Of a DNA stretch of 64,000 bases, positions 9,974-20,365 are shown piece by piece. Source of the DNA: Qipengyuania vesicularis (GTDB lineage: Bacteria; Pseudomonadota; Alphaproteobacteria; Sphingomonadales; Sphingomonadaceae); the NCBI RefSeq assembly GCF_019711415.1, contig NZ_JAIGNJ010000002.1, positions 558,001 to 622,000 of the forward strand, given 5' to 3'. Positions within the stretch are counted from its first letter, which is position 1, and each line of letters opens with the position of its first letter. A model generated the notes under the pieces. The model did not search any database. It saw only the letters and a program-made list of their open reading frames with translations, and had not been told where the DNA came from. Both the position numbers and the translations under genes were made by a program.

Positions 9974-11023
9974 ATGAGCGAATTTTCCGTCACTACTGGC
10001 GAGCGCGAGCTGGCGACGCCCGTTCCGGTGCGCTTCGTGCACAATGATCGATTTGGCGCCGCGGAGGCGATCGCCAGCAACGATTTTTCGAAGCTGCTGG
10101 CCGAACGCCCCGATATTCTCGGCTCATTCGCCAAGAACGGCGACCTGTGCTGGACGGTCCAGACCTGGTGTCGCTTGCGCGACCTCGGCGTGAGCGGGAT
10201 CGAGATAGCGACCGAACCCGCAGAGGGCCGGATCAACCTGGCCAAGGCCAAGACGCTGTCGCGGCGCGGACCGGACGCAGGACTGTTCCAGGTCTCGATC
10301 CAGGCCGACTACCCGCGCGTGCTGTGGGCGCAGTTCCATGTCCAGCAGAATGCCGACCAGCTGTGCGAAGACTCGGCCCTTCAGTATCTCTGGCCGCAAG
10401 CAGGTATCGTGCCGCGCGACGAATCCCGCGATGGCGTGAAGCGCGTGGGCTTTCTCGGCAAGCTCGACGGCAACCTTGCCGCCAGCGCGGATGACTGGTC
10501 GCGATTGCTGGCCGCGCGAGGGCTCGAATTCGTTGCCCGCGATCCAGACCGCTGGCACGACTTCTCGGACATCGACATCGCCATCGGCCTGCGCAGCTTC
10601 GGCACGTCGCGCCATTCGCGAAAGCCCGCCAACAAGCTGGTCAACGCCTGGATCGCGGGTGTCCCGTTTGTCGGAGGGAACGATTCCGCCTTCAACCAGG
10701 TGGGCATGGCCGGCTTCGATCATCTTGTAGCCCATTCGAGCGAGGAAGCGTTGAGCCAGATCGACCGGCTGCGTAGCGACCCCGCGCTCTACGATGCTAT
10801 GGTGGAAGCGGGCCGCCAGAAGGCCCGCTTGTTCTCGATCGAGCGTCTGGCAGCGCAATGGGTCGCCATGATCGAAGGGCCAATTGCCGCGCGCTACCGC
10901 GAATGGGAGGCGCACAAGCCGCGCGAGAAGCGCCGCGTAATGATGCTCGGCGGTGCGCAGGGAGCCATCGACATTGCCAAGAGCGCCGGGCGGATGGTCC
11001 TGGGCAGAGCCACCGAGGCGTGA
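9974..11023 (+). CDS. glycosyltransferase-like protein of a surface-glycan module
   Basis: 349 residues from ATG 9974, which has AGGA 6 bases upstream. An in-frame start at 9866 would run through the regulatory spacer and is less likely. The C-terminal half resembles the nucleotide-sugar-binding half of GT-B enzymes: a KPANKLVNAWIAGVPFVGG segment, then SSEEAL, and a closing RLAAQWVAMIEG helix. The N-terminal half is not clearly recognisable. The gene overlaps the flippase gene by GTGA and heads a three-gene operon with a polymerase, so it most likely adds a sugar to a polyprenol-linked repeat unit or its product. The transferase call comes from the C-terminal pattern and context; donor and acceptor are unknown. 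Confidence 0.65.
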   Translation: MSEFSVTTGERELATPVPVRFVHNDRFGAAEAIASNDFSKLLAERPDILGSFAKNGDLCWTVQTWCRLRDLGVSGIEIATEPAEGRINLAKAKTLSRRGPDAGLFQVSIQADYPRVLWAQFHVQQNADQLCEDSALQYLWPQAGIVPRDESRDGVKRVGFLGKLDGNLAASADDWSRLLAARGLEFVARDPDRWHDFSDIDIAIGLRSFGTSRHSRKPANKLVNAWIAGVPFVGGNDSAFNQVGMAGFDHLVAHSSEEALSQIDRLRSDPALYDAMVEAGRQKARLFSIERLAAQWVAMIEGPIAARYREWEAHKPREKRRVMMLGGAQGAIDIAKSAGRMVLGRATEA

Positions 11024-12393
11024 ACGATTCAAGGCGATTGCTGCGCGGTATCTCGGCCAATCTCGTCGCGGTCGGGACGCGGATTGCAGTGCAATTCGCC
11101 ACGCTCCCGATCTTCTTTGCCAGCTGGACGGTCGAGGCGGTCGGCAGCTGGCTGATCCTGTTTGCCGTCCCCGCCTATCTCGCGCTCGTCGGCAATGGTT
11201 TTGCCGGAGCAGGAGGAACGGCGGCACTGGGCGCTGCGAGCGATGGTGACATGCCCCGGGCGAGGCGGGATTTCCGGGCAGCCTGGACGATCTCGACCGT
11301 TTCGACAGCCCTGCTTGCCGTGGCCTTCGCCGGTGCTTCGGTCTTCATCCTGCCTGCGCTCGCGGGACAGGGCGACGCTCTCGACCTATCCGACATGGGA
11401 CAGGCCGCGGCTTGGCTGGCGCTCTATATCTTCGCCACCAGCCAGATGGCGCTGTTCGACATCCCCTATCGTGTTGCCGGTCGCTATCCCGACCATATTT
11501 TCCTCTATAACGCAGCCAGCCTTTGCGAAATCGCTGTCATCGCGCTGGCAGTCAGCCTGAGCGACAGCTTTGCGGATCTCGCCATGGCGCTGGCGCTGTT
11601 CCGTTGCCTGTCCGCCCTCGTCATCTATCGCGGTTCGCGCCGCGCAGCGCCGCAGATGTTCGAAGCAGGCCACGGACCGATCCGCCCCAGCCTGGCGCAA
11701 TTGTGGCGTCCATCGCTCGCCTTCATGCTGATGCCGATCGTCTTCGGCCTCAACCTGCAGGGATACCTGCTACTGGTCGGTGCGGCGTTCGGCGCCGCAA
11801 TCCTTGCCGCCTTTGCCGCCACGCGGACGCTCACCCGGCTGCTCGACCTTGTGACCAATGTCACCTTCGGTCTGCAGTTCTACGAAAGCGGATACATCAA
11901 GGGCGACCGCCGCGCTATCCAGCGTCGAATGCTGGCCACCACCACCCTCGTCTCGCTGGTCATTGCCGCCTTCTTCACGCTCGGTCTGCTCGCTGTCGGC
12001 CCATGGCTGCAAGACCTCTATACGCTCGGGAAGACGCAGTTCGATGTGGGGGTCGCGCTGATCCTGATGGCAGCTGCGACCCTTCGCAATCTGTCGGCGG
12101 CGCCTGTCGCAGTCTTGGCAGCGGACAATGCACACGCACGCATGGTCGCAGGGTATCTCGCCATGTCCGCGCTGGCCCTGTTGCTGGCGATCGCGCTGGG
12201 AATATCGGGCGCGCCTCTCCCGCTTGTCCTTGCACCGCTGATCCTTGCCGAAGCTTCGCAATTCATCCCCTCGATGCGGCGCGCGCTGGCGGTGCTTGAC
12301 TGGTCGAGCGGAGACTTCATCGCTGCGCTCGCGTCGCGCGAACGTTTTGCGGATATCAGCCTTTTGGCGCGCAAGCTGGCGAGGCGATCATGA
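11020..12393 (+). CDS. Wzx-like polysaccharide flippase
   Basis: 457 residues with about twelve hydrophobic segments and few charged loops, in the pattern of the MATE/MOP superfamily polysaccharide exporters. These flip undecaprenyl-linked oligosaccharides across the inner membrane. I chose GTG 11020, which overlaps the stop of the glycosyltransferase as GTGA; the frame stays open upstream but only inside that gene. The N-terminal RGISANLVAVGTRIAVQF and the mid-protein FAATRTLTRLLDLVTN fit this family. The polymerase gene follows after 43 bases. A lipid flippase of another kind is possible, but the neighbours favour glycan export. Confidence 0.78.
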   Translation: MNDSRRLLRGISANLVAVGTRIAVQFATLPIFFASWTVEAVGSWLILFAVPAYLALVGNGFAGAGGTAALGAASDGDMPRARRDFRAAWTISTVSTALLAVAFAGASVFILPALAGQGDALDLSDMGQAAAWLALYIFATSQMALFDIPYRVAGRYPDHIFLYNAASLCEIAVIALAVSLSDSFADLAMALALFRCLSALVIYRGSRRAAPQMFEAGHGPIRPSLAQLWRPSLAFMLMPIVFGLNLQGYLLLVGAAFGAAILAAFAATRTLTRLLDLVTNVTFGLQFYESGYIKGDRRAIQRRMLATTTLVSLVIAAFFTLGLLAVGPWLQDLYTLGKTQFDVGVALILMAAATLRNLSAAPVAVLAADNAHARMVAGYLAMSALALLLAIALGISGAPLPLVLAPLILAEASQFIPSMRRALAVLDWSSGDFIAALASRERFADISLLARKLARRS

Positions 12394-12436
12394 CCGGCTT
12401 GCCGAAGCGTGAGATGACGGAATAGGAAGCGGGACC

Positions 12437-13834
12437 GTGTACGATTTCCTCCTTCTTGCTTCGCTGATCGCATTCCTCGGCGCGGTGCTGCTCTACCTGC
12501 GGCACGATGCTGCCTCGCTGTCACACCCGGCAAGTTTCTACTTGGCCTTCCACGGCTTCATCTTCGTCCTGCGACCGTTGGTGGCCCGCTGGTACGAGTT
12601 CGACTTCGTCTACCGGCTCTACGGTTTCCAGCCTTCGGTCGAGGACAAGATCACGGTCATCCTCGGTGCCAACCTCGCCATGATCAGCTTCGTACTGGCA
12701 AGCCTGGCGATCGGCTCGCGGCCGTTTCGAACGGTAGAACCGAGCATGTTCGACGAAGTCCGTCGACGCCTGATGTGGCCAATACTCCTAACCGCAGCCT
12801 TCCTCACCCCGCTCGCGGTCGGTTCGCAGATCGGCAATTGGTCGCGCCGGGCCAATCACTTCGAATCCATGGTCCGCGACGCCGCAACGGGCGCCGCGGT
12901 CAACATCCAGGGCAATGGCTGGTTTACCGACGCCGCGCTGATGATGGCGCCCATCGCCGTCATGATGGTGTGGCTGGCCCGCTACCGCTGGTGGGGCTGG
13001 GCCTATTTCGGCGGCTTTGCCCTGCTCCAGGCCGGCACAGGAACCCGTAATGCGCTAGTCTTCGCCATCGCCGCGATCGGGATCGCCTGGCTGCTCGAAC
13101 GAGGGCGCAAGTGGTTCGACTGGCGTGCGGTAGTGCTCATTCTGGCGACCGCTATCGCATTCAACCAGATCGTTATCGACCGCGGCGGCGCGGTGCGCGA
13201 GCTGTTCGACGACGACCTCGGCCCGCGCTACGTCAACGAGGACGAGCTCGACCCGCTCGAGCACATGGATTTCGCCAATCTCGAGTACTTCGAGTACATC
13301 GTCTACGCCGTCCCGCAGCGCACCGGCACCTATGACTATTTCGCGCACACTCTTCAGGTTTTCACCGAACCCGTCCCCCGTGCGATCTGGAAAGACAAAC
13401 CGGTTGGCTCGCCCGTGCAGCATTTCTCCCTTTGGGATTACGGCCAGCCGATCGGGATGACCGCTTCACTGCCCGGGATCGGCTGGATGAGCCTCGGATA
13501 CCCGGGCATCGTCATCCAGGCCCTCATCTTCGCGCTGATCTTCGGCGGCGCTTACAGGTTGCTGTTGCAGAACAGGGGTGGCCCCTTCGCGCAACTCACC
13601 TATGCGCTCGTCATCGCAACCAGCGCGGTCGGCTTTCGTGATGGGACCTTGCTGACGCTGCTTCGCGGAGTACCCTTCTATTTCGGACCGCTCTTGCTGG
13701 CAGCAGGATTGGGGCTTGTAATGGCGATGCGCGCACCAGGCCGCCCTGCAATCAATACAGGCCACGCCGACACGCCCACCCCGGCAATGCGGCGCAAGGC
13801 GATGGCTGAAAAGGCCATCACCGGGCGCCGATAG
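12437..13834 (+). CDS. Wzy-like oligosaccharide repeat-unit polymerase
   Basis: 465 residues, about eleven membrane segments and one long central loop (roughly residues 245-330) rich in acidic and aromatic residues (FDDDLGPRYVNEDELDP). This is the usual layout of O-antigen polymerases, whose large periplasmic loop carries catalysis. The stretch QAGTGTRNALVFAI resembles the conserved TGSR-like site of WzyE/oligosaccharide polymerases. GTG 12437 has AGGAAGC 6 bases upstream. It closes the GT-Wzx-Wzy operon. Sequence conservation in this family is low, so topology and context carry most of the weight. Confidence 0.78.
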   Translation: MYDFLLLASLIAFLGAVLLYLRHDAASLSHPASFYLAFHGFIFVLRPLVARWYEFDFVYRLYGFQPSVEDKITVILGANLAMISFVLASLAIGSRPFRTVEPSMFDEVRRRLMWPILLTAAFLTPLAVGSQIGNWSRRANHFESMVRDAATGAAVNIQGNGWFTDAALMMAPIAVMMVWLARYRWWGWAYFGGFALLQAGTGTRNALVFAIAAIGIAWLLERGRKWFDWRAVVLILATAIAFNQIVIDRGGAVRELFDDDLGPRYVNEDELDPLEHMDFANLEYFEYIVYAVPQRTGTYDYFAHTLQVFTEPVPRAIWKDKPVGSPVQHFSLWDYGQPIGMTASLPGIGWMSLGYPGIVIQALIFALIFGGAYRLLLQNRGGPFAQLTYALVIATSAVGFRDGTLLTLLRGVPFYFGPLLLAAGLGLVMAMRAPGRPAINTGHADTPTPAMRRKAMAEKAITGRR

Positions 13835-13891
13835 GTTTCACCGCGCAACTTAAGCTTTCCCTCCGCGGACTCATGCGATAGTCTGATTCAC

Positions 13892-15409
13892 ATGGGTGAG
13901 AGACCAACGAGCAACCGCGCCACCGATTTCGACGTGCTGATCGTGGGTGCCGGGATTTCCGGCATCGGCATGGCAGCGCATATGAAAGAAAAGGCGCCCG
14001 ACCATACATTCGCGATCGTCGAGCGGCGCGAGAACCTCGGAGGGACCTGGGACCTGTTTCGCTATCCGGGCATCCGCTCGGACAGCGACATGCACACGCT
14101 GGGCTTCGATTTCGAACCCTGGAAGCATGAGAAATCGATCGCCGATGGTCCGGCAATCCTCGAATATCTCGACCGGATTGTCGCTGAACGCGACATCCGC
14201 CGCCACATCCGCTTCGGCCACAAGGTCATCGCCGCCGACTGGCGCGAAAGCGACGCGCGCTGGCACGTCACGCTCGAAACCGACGATGGCGAGCGCAAGA
14301 TGCTTACCGCCAACTGGCTCTATCTCGGTTCGGGCTATTACGACTACGACGAACCCTACGATCCCGGCTTCGATTTCGGCGAATTCGATGGCCAAGTGAT
14401 TCATCCGCAGTTCTGGCCAAAAGACCTCGACTATGCGGGCAAGAACGTCGTGGTGATCGGCTCGGGTGCGACGGCAGTGACCATCGTCCCCTCCATGTCG
14501 GACAAGGCGGCCAAGGTCACCATGCTCCAGCGCACACCAACCTGGATGTTCTCGCGTCCGGCGAAAGACGGGCTCGCGAACTTCTTGCGCAAGATCCTGC
14601 CGGAGAAGCTCGCCTACCGGATCACCCGGTTCAAGAATATCAGACTGCAGGATATCAGCTTCAAGAAAGCGCGGACCAAGCCGGAGAAGGTCGGCGAGTT
14701 CCTGCACAAGAAGATCACCAAGATCATGGGCAAGGATTTCGACCTCGCGCCCTTCACCCCGCCTTACAACCCGTGGGACCAGCGCCTGTGCCTGGTGCCG
14801 GACGACGATCTGTTCGAAGCCCTCAAGAGCGGCAAGGCGGATGTCGTCACGGGCCGGATCAAGGCCTTCGAAAAGGGCGGCGTGAGGCTCGAAGACGACA
14901 GCTTCCTGCCAGCCGATATCGTGGTCACGGCAACCGGCCTGAAACTCGCCGTCGCCGGCAAGATAAAGCTTTCGATAGAAGGCCAGCCGGTCGATCTGGC
15001 GCAGAGCTTCTATTACAAGGGCTGCATGTATTCGAACGTGCCAAACCTTGCGGTAGTATTCGGATATCTCAACGCCAGCTGGACGCTGCGCGCGGATATC
15101 AATTCAGATTACGTCTGCCGCGTCCTGAATGAAATGCGTGCGACCGGCACCGATATCGCTGTCCCTGTGCTGCCAGACGATCACCAGCTCGAAGAGGACG
15201 ATATTTTCGATTTCTCCTCTGGCTATATCCAGCGCGGCAAGCACATCATGTCGAAGAACGCAGTCGAATATCCCTGGCGGCTAAACCAGGAATATGTCCT
15301 TGATCGCAAGCGCATGCGGACGGACCCTGTCGAAGACGGGATTCTCGCCCTGCGGCGCAAGGGTGCCAATGCCCGCGGGGCGGCCGAGGAATTGGAAGCT
15401 GCGGAGTAG
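13892..15409 (+). CDS. flavin monooxygenase with Baeyer-Villiger fingerprint
   Basis: 505 residues. An FAD-binding VGAGISG lies at residues 18-24 and an NADPH-binding IGSGATA near 189-195. Between them is FDGQVIHPQFWP (165-176), an exact match to the Baeyer-Villiger fingerprint FxGxxxHxxxWP. FRYPGIRSDSDMHTLG is also typical. Class B monooxygenases of this type insert oxygen next to a carbonyl or oxidise N/S atoms, using NADPH and O2. The substrate is unknown. It lies 57 bases after the polymerase gene and 33 bases before a CinA-like gene, with no strong ribosome site visible. Confidence 0.9.
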   Translation: MGERPTSNRATDFDVLIVGAGISGIGMAAHMKEKAPDHTFAIVERRENLGGTWDLFRYPGIRSDSDMHTLGFDFEPWKHEKSIADGPAILEYLDRIVAERDIRRHIRFGHKVIAADWRESDARWHVTLETDDGERKMLTANWLYLGSGYYDYDEPYDPGFDFGEFDGQVIHPQFWPKDLDYAGKNVVVIGSGATAVTIVPSMSDKAAKVTMLQRTPTWMFSRPAKDGLANFLRKILPEKLAYRITRFKNIRLQDISFKKARTKPEKVGEFLHKKITKIMGKDFDLAPFTPPYNPWDQRLCLVPDDDLFEALKSGKADVVTGRIKAFEKGGVRLEDDSFLPADIVVTATGLKLAVAGKIKLSIEGQPVDLAQSFYYKGCMYSNVPNLAVVFGYLNASWTLRADINSDYVCRVLNEMRATGTDIAVPVLPDDHQLEEDDIFDFSSGYIQRGKHIMSKNAVEYPWRLNQEYVLDRKRMRTDPVEDGILALRRKGANARGAAEELEAAE

Positions 15410-15442
15410 CTTTCCGCAGCCAGCCGCTCTACCACCACCCGC

Positions 15443-16198
15443 ATGAGTGACCGCATCTATACTGCAGGGCTCGTCGTGATCGGCGACGAGATCCTTTCGG
15501 GCCGCACGCACGACAAGAACATCGCGCAAGTCGCCAGCTGGTTGCAGGTGCAAGGCATCCGTCTTGCCGAAGTGCGGGTCGTACCCGACGTGATCGATCG
15601 CATCGTGGAAGCGGTGAATGCACTGCGCGAAAGCTACGATTACCTCTTCACCACAGGCGGCATCGGTCCGACGCATGACGACATATCCGTCGATGCAGTA
15701 TCGAAGGCCCTTGGCGTGCCCGTAATCATCCATCCAGAGGCCCGCGCCATTCTCGAGCGCTACTACACCGACAAGGGCGGCGTGAATGAGGGCCGCTTGC
15801 GTATGGCCCGCACGCCGGAAGGGGCCGAGCTCATTCCCAATCGCATGTCGGGTGCTCCGGGGATCAGGATCGGCAATGTCCACATGATGGCCGGCGTCCC
15901 GCACATCACCGCAGGCATGCTCGATGCCCTGACCGGCACGCTGGAAGGCGGCGCGCCGCTAATCTCGGAGACGGTCGGGGGCTTCATCCCCGAAAGCGAA
16001 GTCTCCATCCTGCTGCGCGATGTCGAGAAGGCGCATGAGAACTGCCAGATCGGCAGCTATCCCTTCTTCCGCGAAGGCCGCGTGGGGTCGAACTTTGTCA
16101 TCCGCTCGACCGATCGCGGCGATCTCGACACCTGCATGAAGGCGCTGTGCGACGGGCTCGCCGAGGCCGGGTTCGAATTTACCCACGGCGGAATCTGA
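15443..16198 (+). CDS. CinA-like molybdopterin-binding-fold protein
   Basis: 251 residues, only the N-terminal MoCF_biosynth domain of CinA: VVIGDEILSGRTHDKN at residues 11-26 and the hallmark FTTGGIGPTHDDISVDA near 70-86. In CinA this domain hydrolyses ADP-ribose-type pyridine nucleotide breakdown products; the separate C-terminal nicotinamide-nucleotide amidohydrolase domain is absent here. Stand-alone proteins of this length are common in alphaproteobacteria. A role in nucleotide repair is plausible but not shown. It lies between the monooxygenase and the DUF2339 gene on the same strand. Confidence 0.88.
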   Translation: MSDRIYTAGLVVIGDEILSGRTHDKNIAQVASWLQVQGIRLAEVRVVPDVIDRIVEAVNALRESYDYLFTTGGIGPTHDDISVDAVSKALGVPVIIHPEARAILERYYTDKGGVNEGRLRMARTPEGAELIPNRMSGAPGIRIGNVHMMAGVPHITAGMLDALTGTLEGGAPLISETVGGFIPESEVSILLRDVEKAHENCQIGSYPFFREGRVGSNFVIRSTDRGDLDTCMKALCDGLAEAGFEFTHGGI

Positions 16199-16242
16199 CC
16201 GGGACTTGCACGCTGCGACTTCCGAGCTAGCTTCGCGGTTCG

Positions 16243-19170
16243 ATGCTCTGGCTCCTCGTCTTCGGCCTGATCGTGGCCTGCGTACTGCTGTTCCAGCGAT
16301 TGCAACGGGCCGAGGAACGTATCGGCCATCTCGAAGAGCGGCAATCCGAGCAAACATGGCGCATCCTGGCGCTGGCTGCGGCCGAGCGCGAGCAAGGAGA
16401 GGCGGAAAGCCCATCCGCACCGCCCGAACCTGATCCCCAGCCCGAACCCGAAGGCGAGCCGGCCGCACCCGCCCCTGCCGTCACCTTGCGCAGCTGGGCG
16501 GAGCCGGTAGCCACGGCGGAAGTCGAGGAGCGACGACAAGAGGAGGAGCATGATCCAGCTCCTGTCGAAGCTCTCGATGACGAGAGCACCTCTCCTTGTT
16601 TCAGCTTCGACTTCGAGGAGATATTCGGACGCCGACTCCCGATCTGGGCGGGCGGTATCACGCTGGCCGTCGCAGGTGTCTTCCTGGTGCGCTACTCGAT
16701 CGAGGCTGGCCTCCTGACACCGCTTGTGCGCGTGGCGATGTCCTTCTTCTTCGGCCTCGCCTTGCTGGCCGGAGCAGAGGCGGCCTATCGGTTCGAAGAC
16801 CGCGTGCGCGATGAACGCGTGCGGCAGGCGCTGGCAGGTGCCGGTCTCGCGACGCTTTATGCAGCCTTTTATCTCGCGGGCACGCAGTATGAACTCATCG
16901 GCCAGACGGTCGCTTTCCTCGGGCTCGCCTCGGTAACCGCGCTCGCGATCTTCCTGTCCTATCGCTTCGGTCTGCCAAGCGCGGTGCTGGGGCTGGTCGG
17001 AGGGTTCGCTGCCCCGGCCCTGGTCGGCGGCGAGGACGCCAATCTACCGATGCTCGCGCTCTATCTTGCGCTGGTGACGGGCGGGCTGACGCAAACGGCT
17101 AACCGCCAGAAGCGCTCCTGGCTCGGGCTTGGCGCGCTGGCCGGCGGGCTGGGCTGGGGCGCCCTGCTCCTGCTCGGCGGCGACTACGACATGAGCGAGA
17201 TTGTGGCGCTGGGGCTCTACTTCGTCCTGCTCGGCGCGCTTGTTCCCGCTTTCCTTGATATCGATCGCTTGCAGCAGCCAGTACGGCTCGCCGCTGCGGG
17301 TGCTGCGGGCCTGCAGCTGGCGGTTCTGGTGGACAAGGGTGGCTACCAGCCCCTGGCCTGGGGTCTCTACCTGCTGCTCGGCGCAGCCCTGGCGTGGTTC
17401 GGCTGGCGTCGGCCCGAAATGCGCGCCGGGAGCGCCATGGCCGCAGCCATCGGCATCGCGCTGCTGGCGTTGTGGCCCTCGCCCGAGCCATTACTCTTTG
17501 CCCTGGTCGCCGCGGCAGTTGCCGGACTGTTCACACTCGTGCCACTTGCCCTGATCAGGTGGAAGGACGGCGGCGCGCTTCAGACCATTTCGATCGCGGC
17601 CGCATCGCTTGCCATCGGCATCGTCGTCATGACCACGTTTGGCGCGTTCGATGTCGACGGGCTGCACATGTGGGAGGCGGTGGGACTTCTGGCTCTTGCC
17701 CTTCCACCCTCGCTTGCTGCGCGCGAATTGTTCACGCGTCCTGCGACAGGCGAACTGGCTGCCAATCTCACCAGCGCCGGGCTGATCCTCATCCTTGCTT
17801 CCGCCTGCCTGCTGCCCGACACCTTCGTGCCAATTGCAGCCAGCGCGATCGCCATCGGCCTGACATGGCTCCTGCGCGAGAAGCTCGTAATCGGTCGCTC
17901 GCTGAAGGCGGTGGTGTGGCTCTTTGCCGTCATCCCCGCGATCACGCTGACGATCGCCGACACCGCCTTCACCGAATTCAACACGATTTCCAGCGGCGTC
18001 GAGGCGCTCTCGATCCTTTCCGCCCTACGCTGGCTTGCAGCGGTGTTGCCCTTTGCAGCGATCGCCTTGCTCGGGAAGGAGGGTAACGACCGCAGCATGG
18101 GCGAACTGCTGGCCGGCTTCCTCCTCTTCGGAGCCATGGCCCAGCTCTTGCCGCCGATAGCGCTGGTCTGGGTGGCGGCGGCGCTGGCCGTTGCAATCTT
18201 CCTTCGGCTATCCGAGCGTGGGCTAGCTGCCCTCGCCCTAACCGGTTGCATCTCCCTGTGGGCGATAATGCCCGCAGGCCAGTGGCTGGAAGAGGCGCTG
18301 CTTTCGCTGGCAGGCGAACCCATGCTGGCAAGCTATCTACCACCGCTGCGCGACATGTTCGGCTTTGTCCTGCCCCTCGCCATCGCGCTCGGCGCGGCGC
18401 GCGTCCACATTCGCAACCTCTCGGATCGGCCAGTACCGCTGTTCTGGCTCGCCATTCCGCTAGCCGGGATCGTGGCGCACAGTGTCTTCAAGCAGCTCTT
18501 TTCGCTCGAGGGACAGCCCGACTTCGCCGTCCTGGGACTGGCAGAGCGCACCGTGTGGCAAGGTCTTCTACTCGCGGCGGGCTGGTGCATCTGGACGAAA
18601 CTGCGCAGTGCGCCGCTCGCATCGGTCCCGGCGCTCGCCGCGCTCGTCCATTTCGGATGGTACACACTGCTGTTGCACAATCCCTTGTGGGCGCACCAGG
18701 CTGTCGGCCAGGTTCCGATCGCGAACCTTGTGCTGGCAGCTTACGGCGTCGCGATTGCCGCACTGCTGTCGCTCCGCAAGTGGTGGCCCGCCTGGCGGCG
18801 TGCGTTCGATATCGCGATCATGCTGCTTTCGCTCATCGGTGCGATAAGCCTGTTGAGACAGATGTTCGCAGGCACATTCCTCGATACGCTCCCGATGAGC
18901 CAGAGCGAGGACCTGCTGCGGTCGCTGGTCGGCATCCTGCTTGCCATTGCCTTCCTTCTGATCGGCAGCGCGCGCGAGGAACGGATCTGGCGGATGGGAT
19001 CGCTAGTGCTGATGATCGGTACTGTCTTGAAGGTCTTTATCTTCGATACCGCAGGGCTCGAGGGGCTCTTGCGGGTCGCCAGCTTTGTGGCGCTTGGCGG
19101 CAGCCTGATGGGGATCGGCTGGTTCTATTCGCGCCAGCTCAAGGCCGGGCCGAAAACGAGAGACGTGTGA
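16243..19170 (+). CDS. DUF2339 polytopic membrane protein
   Basis: 975 residues. One N-terminal membrane anchor ([16 protein letters not shown]) is followed by a short coiled coil and a proline- and glutamate-rich linker. Some two dozen closely packed membrane helices make up the rest. The junction [18 protein letters not shown] leading into [16 protein letters not shown] is the signature of the DUF2339 family. The function is not known; the family is widespread in proteobacteria and bacteroidetes. The gene starts 44 bases after the CinA-like gene and ends 6 bases before a strong hairpin. Confidence 0.88.
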   Translation: MLWLLVFGLIVACVLLFQRLQRAEERIGHLEERQSEQTWRILALAAAEREQGEAESPSAPPEPDPQPEPEGEPAAPAPAVTLRSWAEPVATAEVEERRQEEEHDPAPVEALDDESTSPCFSFDFEEIFGRRLPIWAGGITLAVAGVFLVRYSIEAGLLTPLVRVAMSFFFGLALLAGAEAAYRFEDRVRDERVRQALAGAGLATLYAAFYLAGTQYELIGQTVAFLGLASVTALAIFLSYRFGLPSAVLGLVGGFAAPALVGGEDANLPMLALYLALVTGGLTQTANRQKRSWLGLGALAGGLGWGALLLLGGDYDMSEIVALGLYFVLLGALVPAFLDIDRLQQPVRLAAAGAAGLQLAVLVDKGGYQPLAWGLYLLLGAALAWFGWRRPEMRAGSAMAAAIGIALLALWPSPEPLLFALVAAAVAGLFTLVPLALIRWKDGGALQTISIAAASLAIGIVVMTTFGAFDVDGLHMWEAVGLLALALPPSLAARELFTRPATGELAANLTSAGLILILASACLLPDTFVPIAASAIAIGLTWLLREKLVIGRSLKAVVWLFAVIPAITLTIADTAFTEFNTISSGVEALSILSALRWLAAVLPFAAIALLGKEGNDRSMGELLAGFLLFGAMAQLLPPIALVWVAAALAVAIFLRLSERGLAALALTGCISLWAIMPAGQWLEEALLSLAGEPMLASYLPPLRDMFGFVLPLAIALGAARVHIRNLSDRPVPLFWLAIPLAGIVAHSVFKQLFSLEGQPDFAVLGLAERTVWQGLLLAAGWCIWTKLRSAPLASVPALAALVHFGWYTLLLHNPLWAHQAVGQVPIANLVLAAYGVAIAALLSLRKWWPAWRRAFDIAIMLLSLIGAISLLRQMFAGTFLDTLPMSQSEDLLRSLVGILLAIAFLLIGSAREERIWRMGSLVLMIGTVLKVFIFDTAGLEGLLRVASFVALGGSLMGIGWFYSRQLKAGPKTRDV

Positions 19171-19176
19171 CAATGA

Positions 19177-19209
19177 GAAAGGGCCGGAGGTTTCCCCCCG
19201 GCCCTTTTC
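19177..19209. terminator. bidirectional hairpin terminator
   Basis: GAAAGGGCCGG (19177-19187) pairs with CCGGCCCTTTTC (19198-19209) around a 10-base loop. A U-rich end results on either strand. It sits between the DUF2339 stop (19170) and the convergent rplA stop (19237). Confidence 0.85.
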
Positions 19210-19236
19210 AAATCGCTTTCGAGTAGGAAAGAGCTC

Positions 19237-19929
19237 TTACGCGCCTTCCACCTCGCCAAGGTCGACCTTGAGGCCCGGGCCCATCGACGAGGTCAGCGTG
19301 ACCTTGCGGACATACTTGCCCTTGGCACCCGACGGCTTCGCTTTGACGATCGCGTCGGTCAGAGCCTTGAAGTTGGTCTTCAGGTCTTCGTCCTTGAACG
19401 ACAGCTTGCCGATGCCGCTGTGGATGATGCCCTGCTTCTCGACGCGGAATTCGACCTGGCCGCCCTTGGCGTCCTTCACGGCCTGTTCCACGTTCGGCGT
19501 GACGGTGCCGAGCTTCGGGTTCGGCATCAGGCCCTTGGGGCCGAGCACCTTACCGAGACGGCCGACGACACCCATCATGTCGGGGGTCGCGATAACGCGG
19601 TCGTAGTCGAGGTTGCCGTTCTGCATGTCTTCCATGAGATCTTCGGCACCGACCTTGTCTGCACCGGCGGCAAGTGCCTTCTCGGCATTGTCACCCTTGG
19701 CGAACACGGCGACCTTGACGTCCTTGCCGGTACCGCTCGGGAGCGAGACCATGCCGCGGACCATCTGGTCGGCGTGGCGCGGATCGACGCCGAGGTTCAT
19801 GGCGACTTCGACGGTCTCGTCGAACTTTGCCTTGTGCTCGCGCAGCGTGGCGATGGCTTCGTCCACGGTGTAGAGCTTCTCACGGTCGAGCTTGGCTGCA
19901 ACCTGCTGCTTCTTGGTCTGCTTGGCCAT
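19237..19929 (-). CDS. rplA: 50S ribosomal protein L1
   Basis: 230 residues, the usual L1 length. Recognisable L1 segments are [44 protein letters not shown] and [18 protein letters not shown]1 forms the mobile stalk beside the E site and in many bacteria represses its own operon by binding the L11-L1 mRNA. It starts 4 bases after the rplK stop; GGAGGG lies 8 bases before ATG 19929 inside the end of rplK. A hairpin at 19177-19209 follows the stop. Confidence 0.98.
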   Translation of the reverse strand: MAKQTKKQQVAAKLDREKLYTVDEAIATLREHKAKFDETVEVAMNLGVDPRHADQMVRGMVSLPSGTGKDVKVAVFAKGDNAEKALAAGADKVGAEDLMEDMQNGNLDYDRVIATPDMMGVVGRLGKVLGPKGLMPNPKLGTVTPNVEQAVKDAKGGQVEFRVEKQGIIHSGIGKLSFKDEDLKTNFKALTDAIVKAKPSGAKGKYVRKVTLTSSMGPGLKVDLGEVEGA

Positions 19930-19933
19930 GTCC

Positions 19934-20365
19934 TTAGCCCTCCACCACTTCGAGGCCCATCGAACGCGCGCTGCCTTCGATGATCTTCATGGCCTGGTCG
20001 ATATCGTTCGCGTTGAGGTCGACCATCTTCGCTTCGGCGATTTCCTTGATCGCGCTCTGCTTGATGGTTCCGGCCGAAACCTTGCCCGGCTCCTTCGAGC
20101 CCGACTTCAGCTTGGCTGCCTTCTTGAGGTAGAACGAAGCCGGCGGCGTCTTGGTGACGAAGCTGAACGAACGGTCGGCATAGACCGTGATCACGGTCGG
20201 GATCGGAGCGTTCTTTTCAAGGTCCTGCGTGGCGGCGTTGAACGCCTTGCAGAATTCCATGATGTTGACGCCGCGCTGACCCAGTGCGGGGCCGATCGGG
20301 GGTGAGGGATTTGCAGTGCCCGCGGGCACCTGCAGCTTGATATAGCCGTCAATCTTCTTGGCCAT
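19934..20365 (-). CDS. rplK: 50S ribosomal protein L11
   Basis: 143 residues. The N-terminal domain has the [20 protein letters not shown] proline-rich helix that binds the GTPase-associated centre and L7/L12 partners. [17 protein letters not shown] and the C-terminal rRNA-binding domain follow. L11 is needed for RelA-dependent stringent signalling in other bacteria. ATG 20365 is preceded by AAAGGAGGC, a nearly perfect ribosome site. It is the first gene of a two-gene operon with rplA. Unusually, nusG and secE do not sit directly upstream: three genes on the other strand intervene. Confidence 0.98.
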   Translation of the reverse strand: MAKKIDGYIKLQVPAGTANPSPPIGPALGQRGVNIMEFCKAFNAATQDLEKNAPIPTVITVYADRSFSFVTKTPPASFYLKKAAKLKSGSKEPGKVSAGTIKQSAIKEIAEAKMVDLNANDIDQAMKIIEGSARSMGLEVVEG

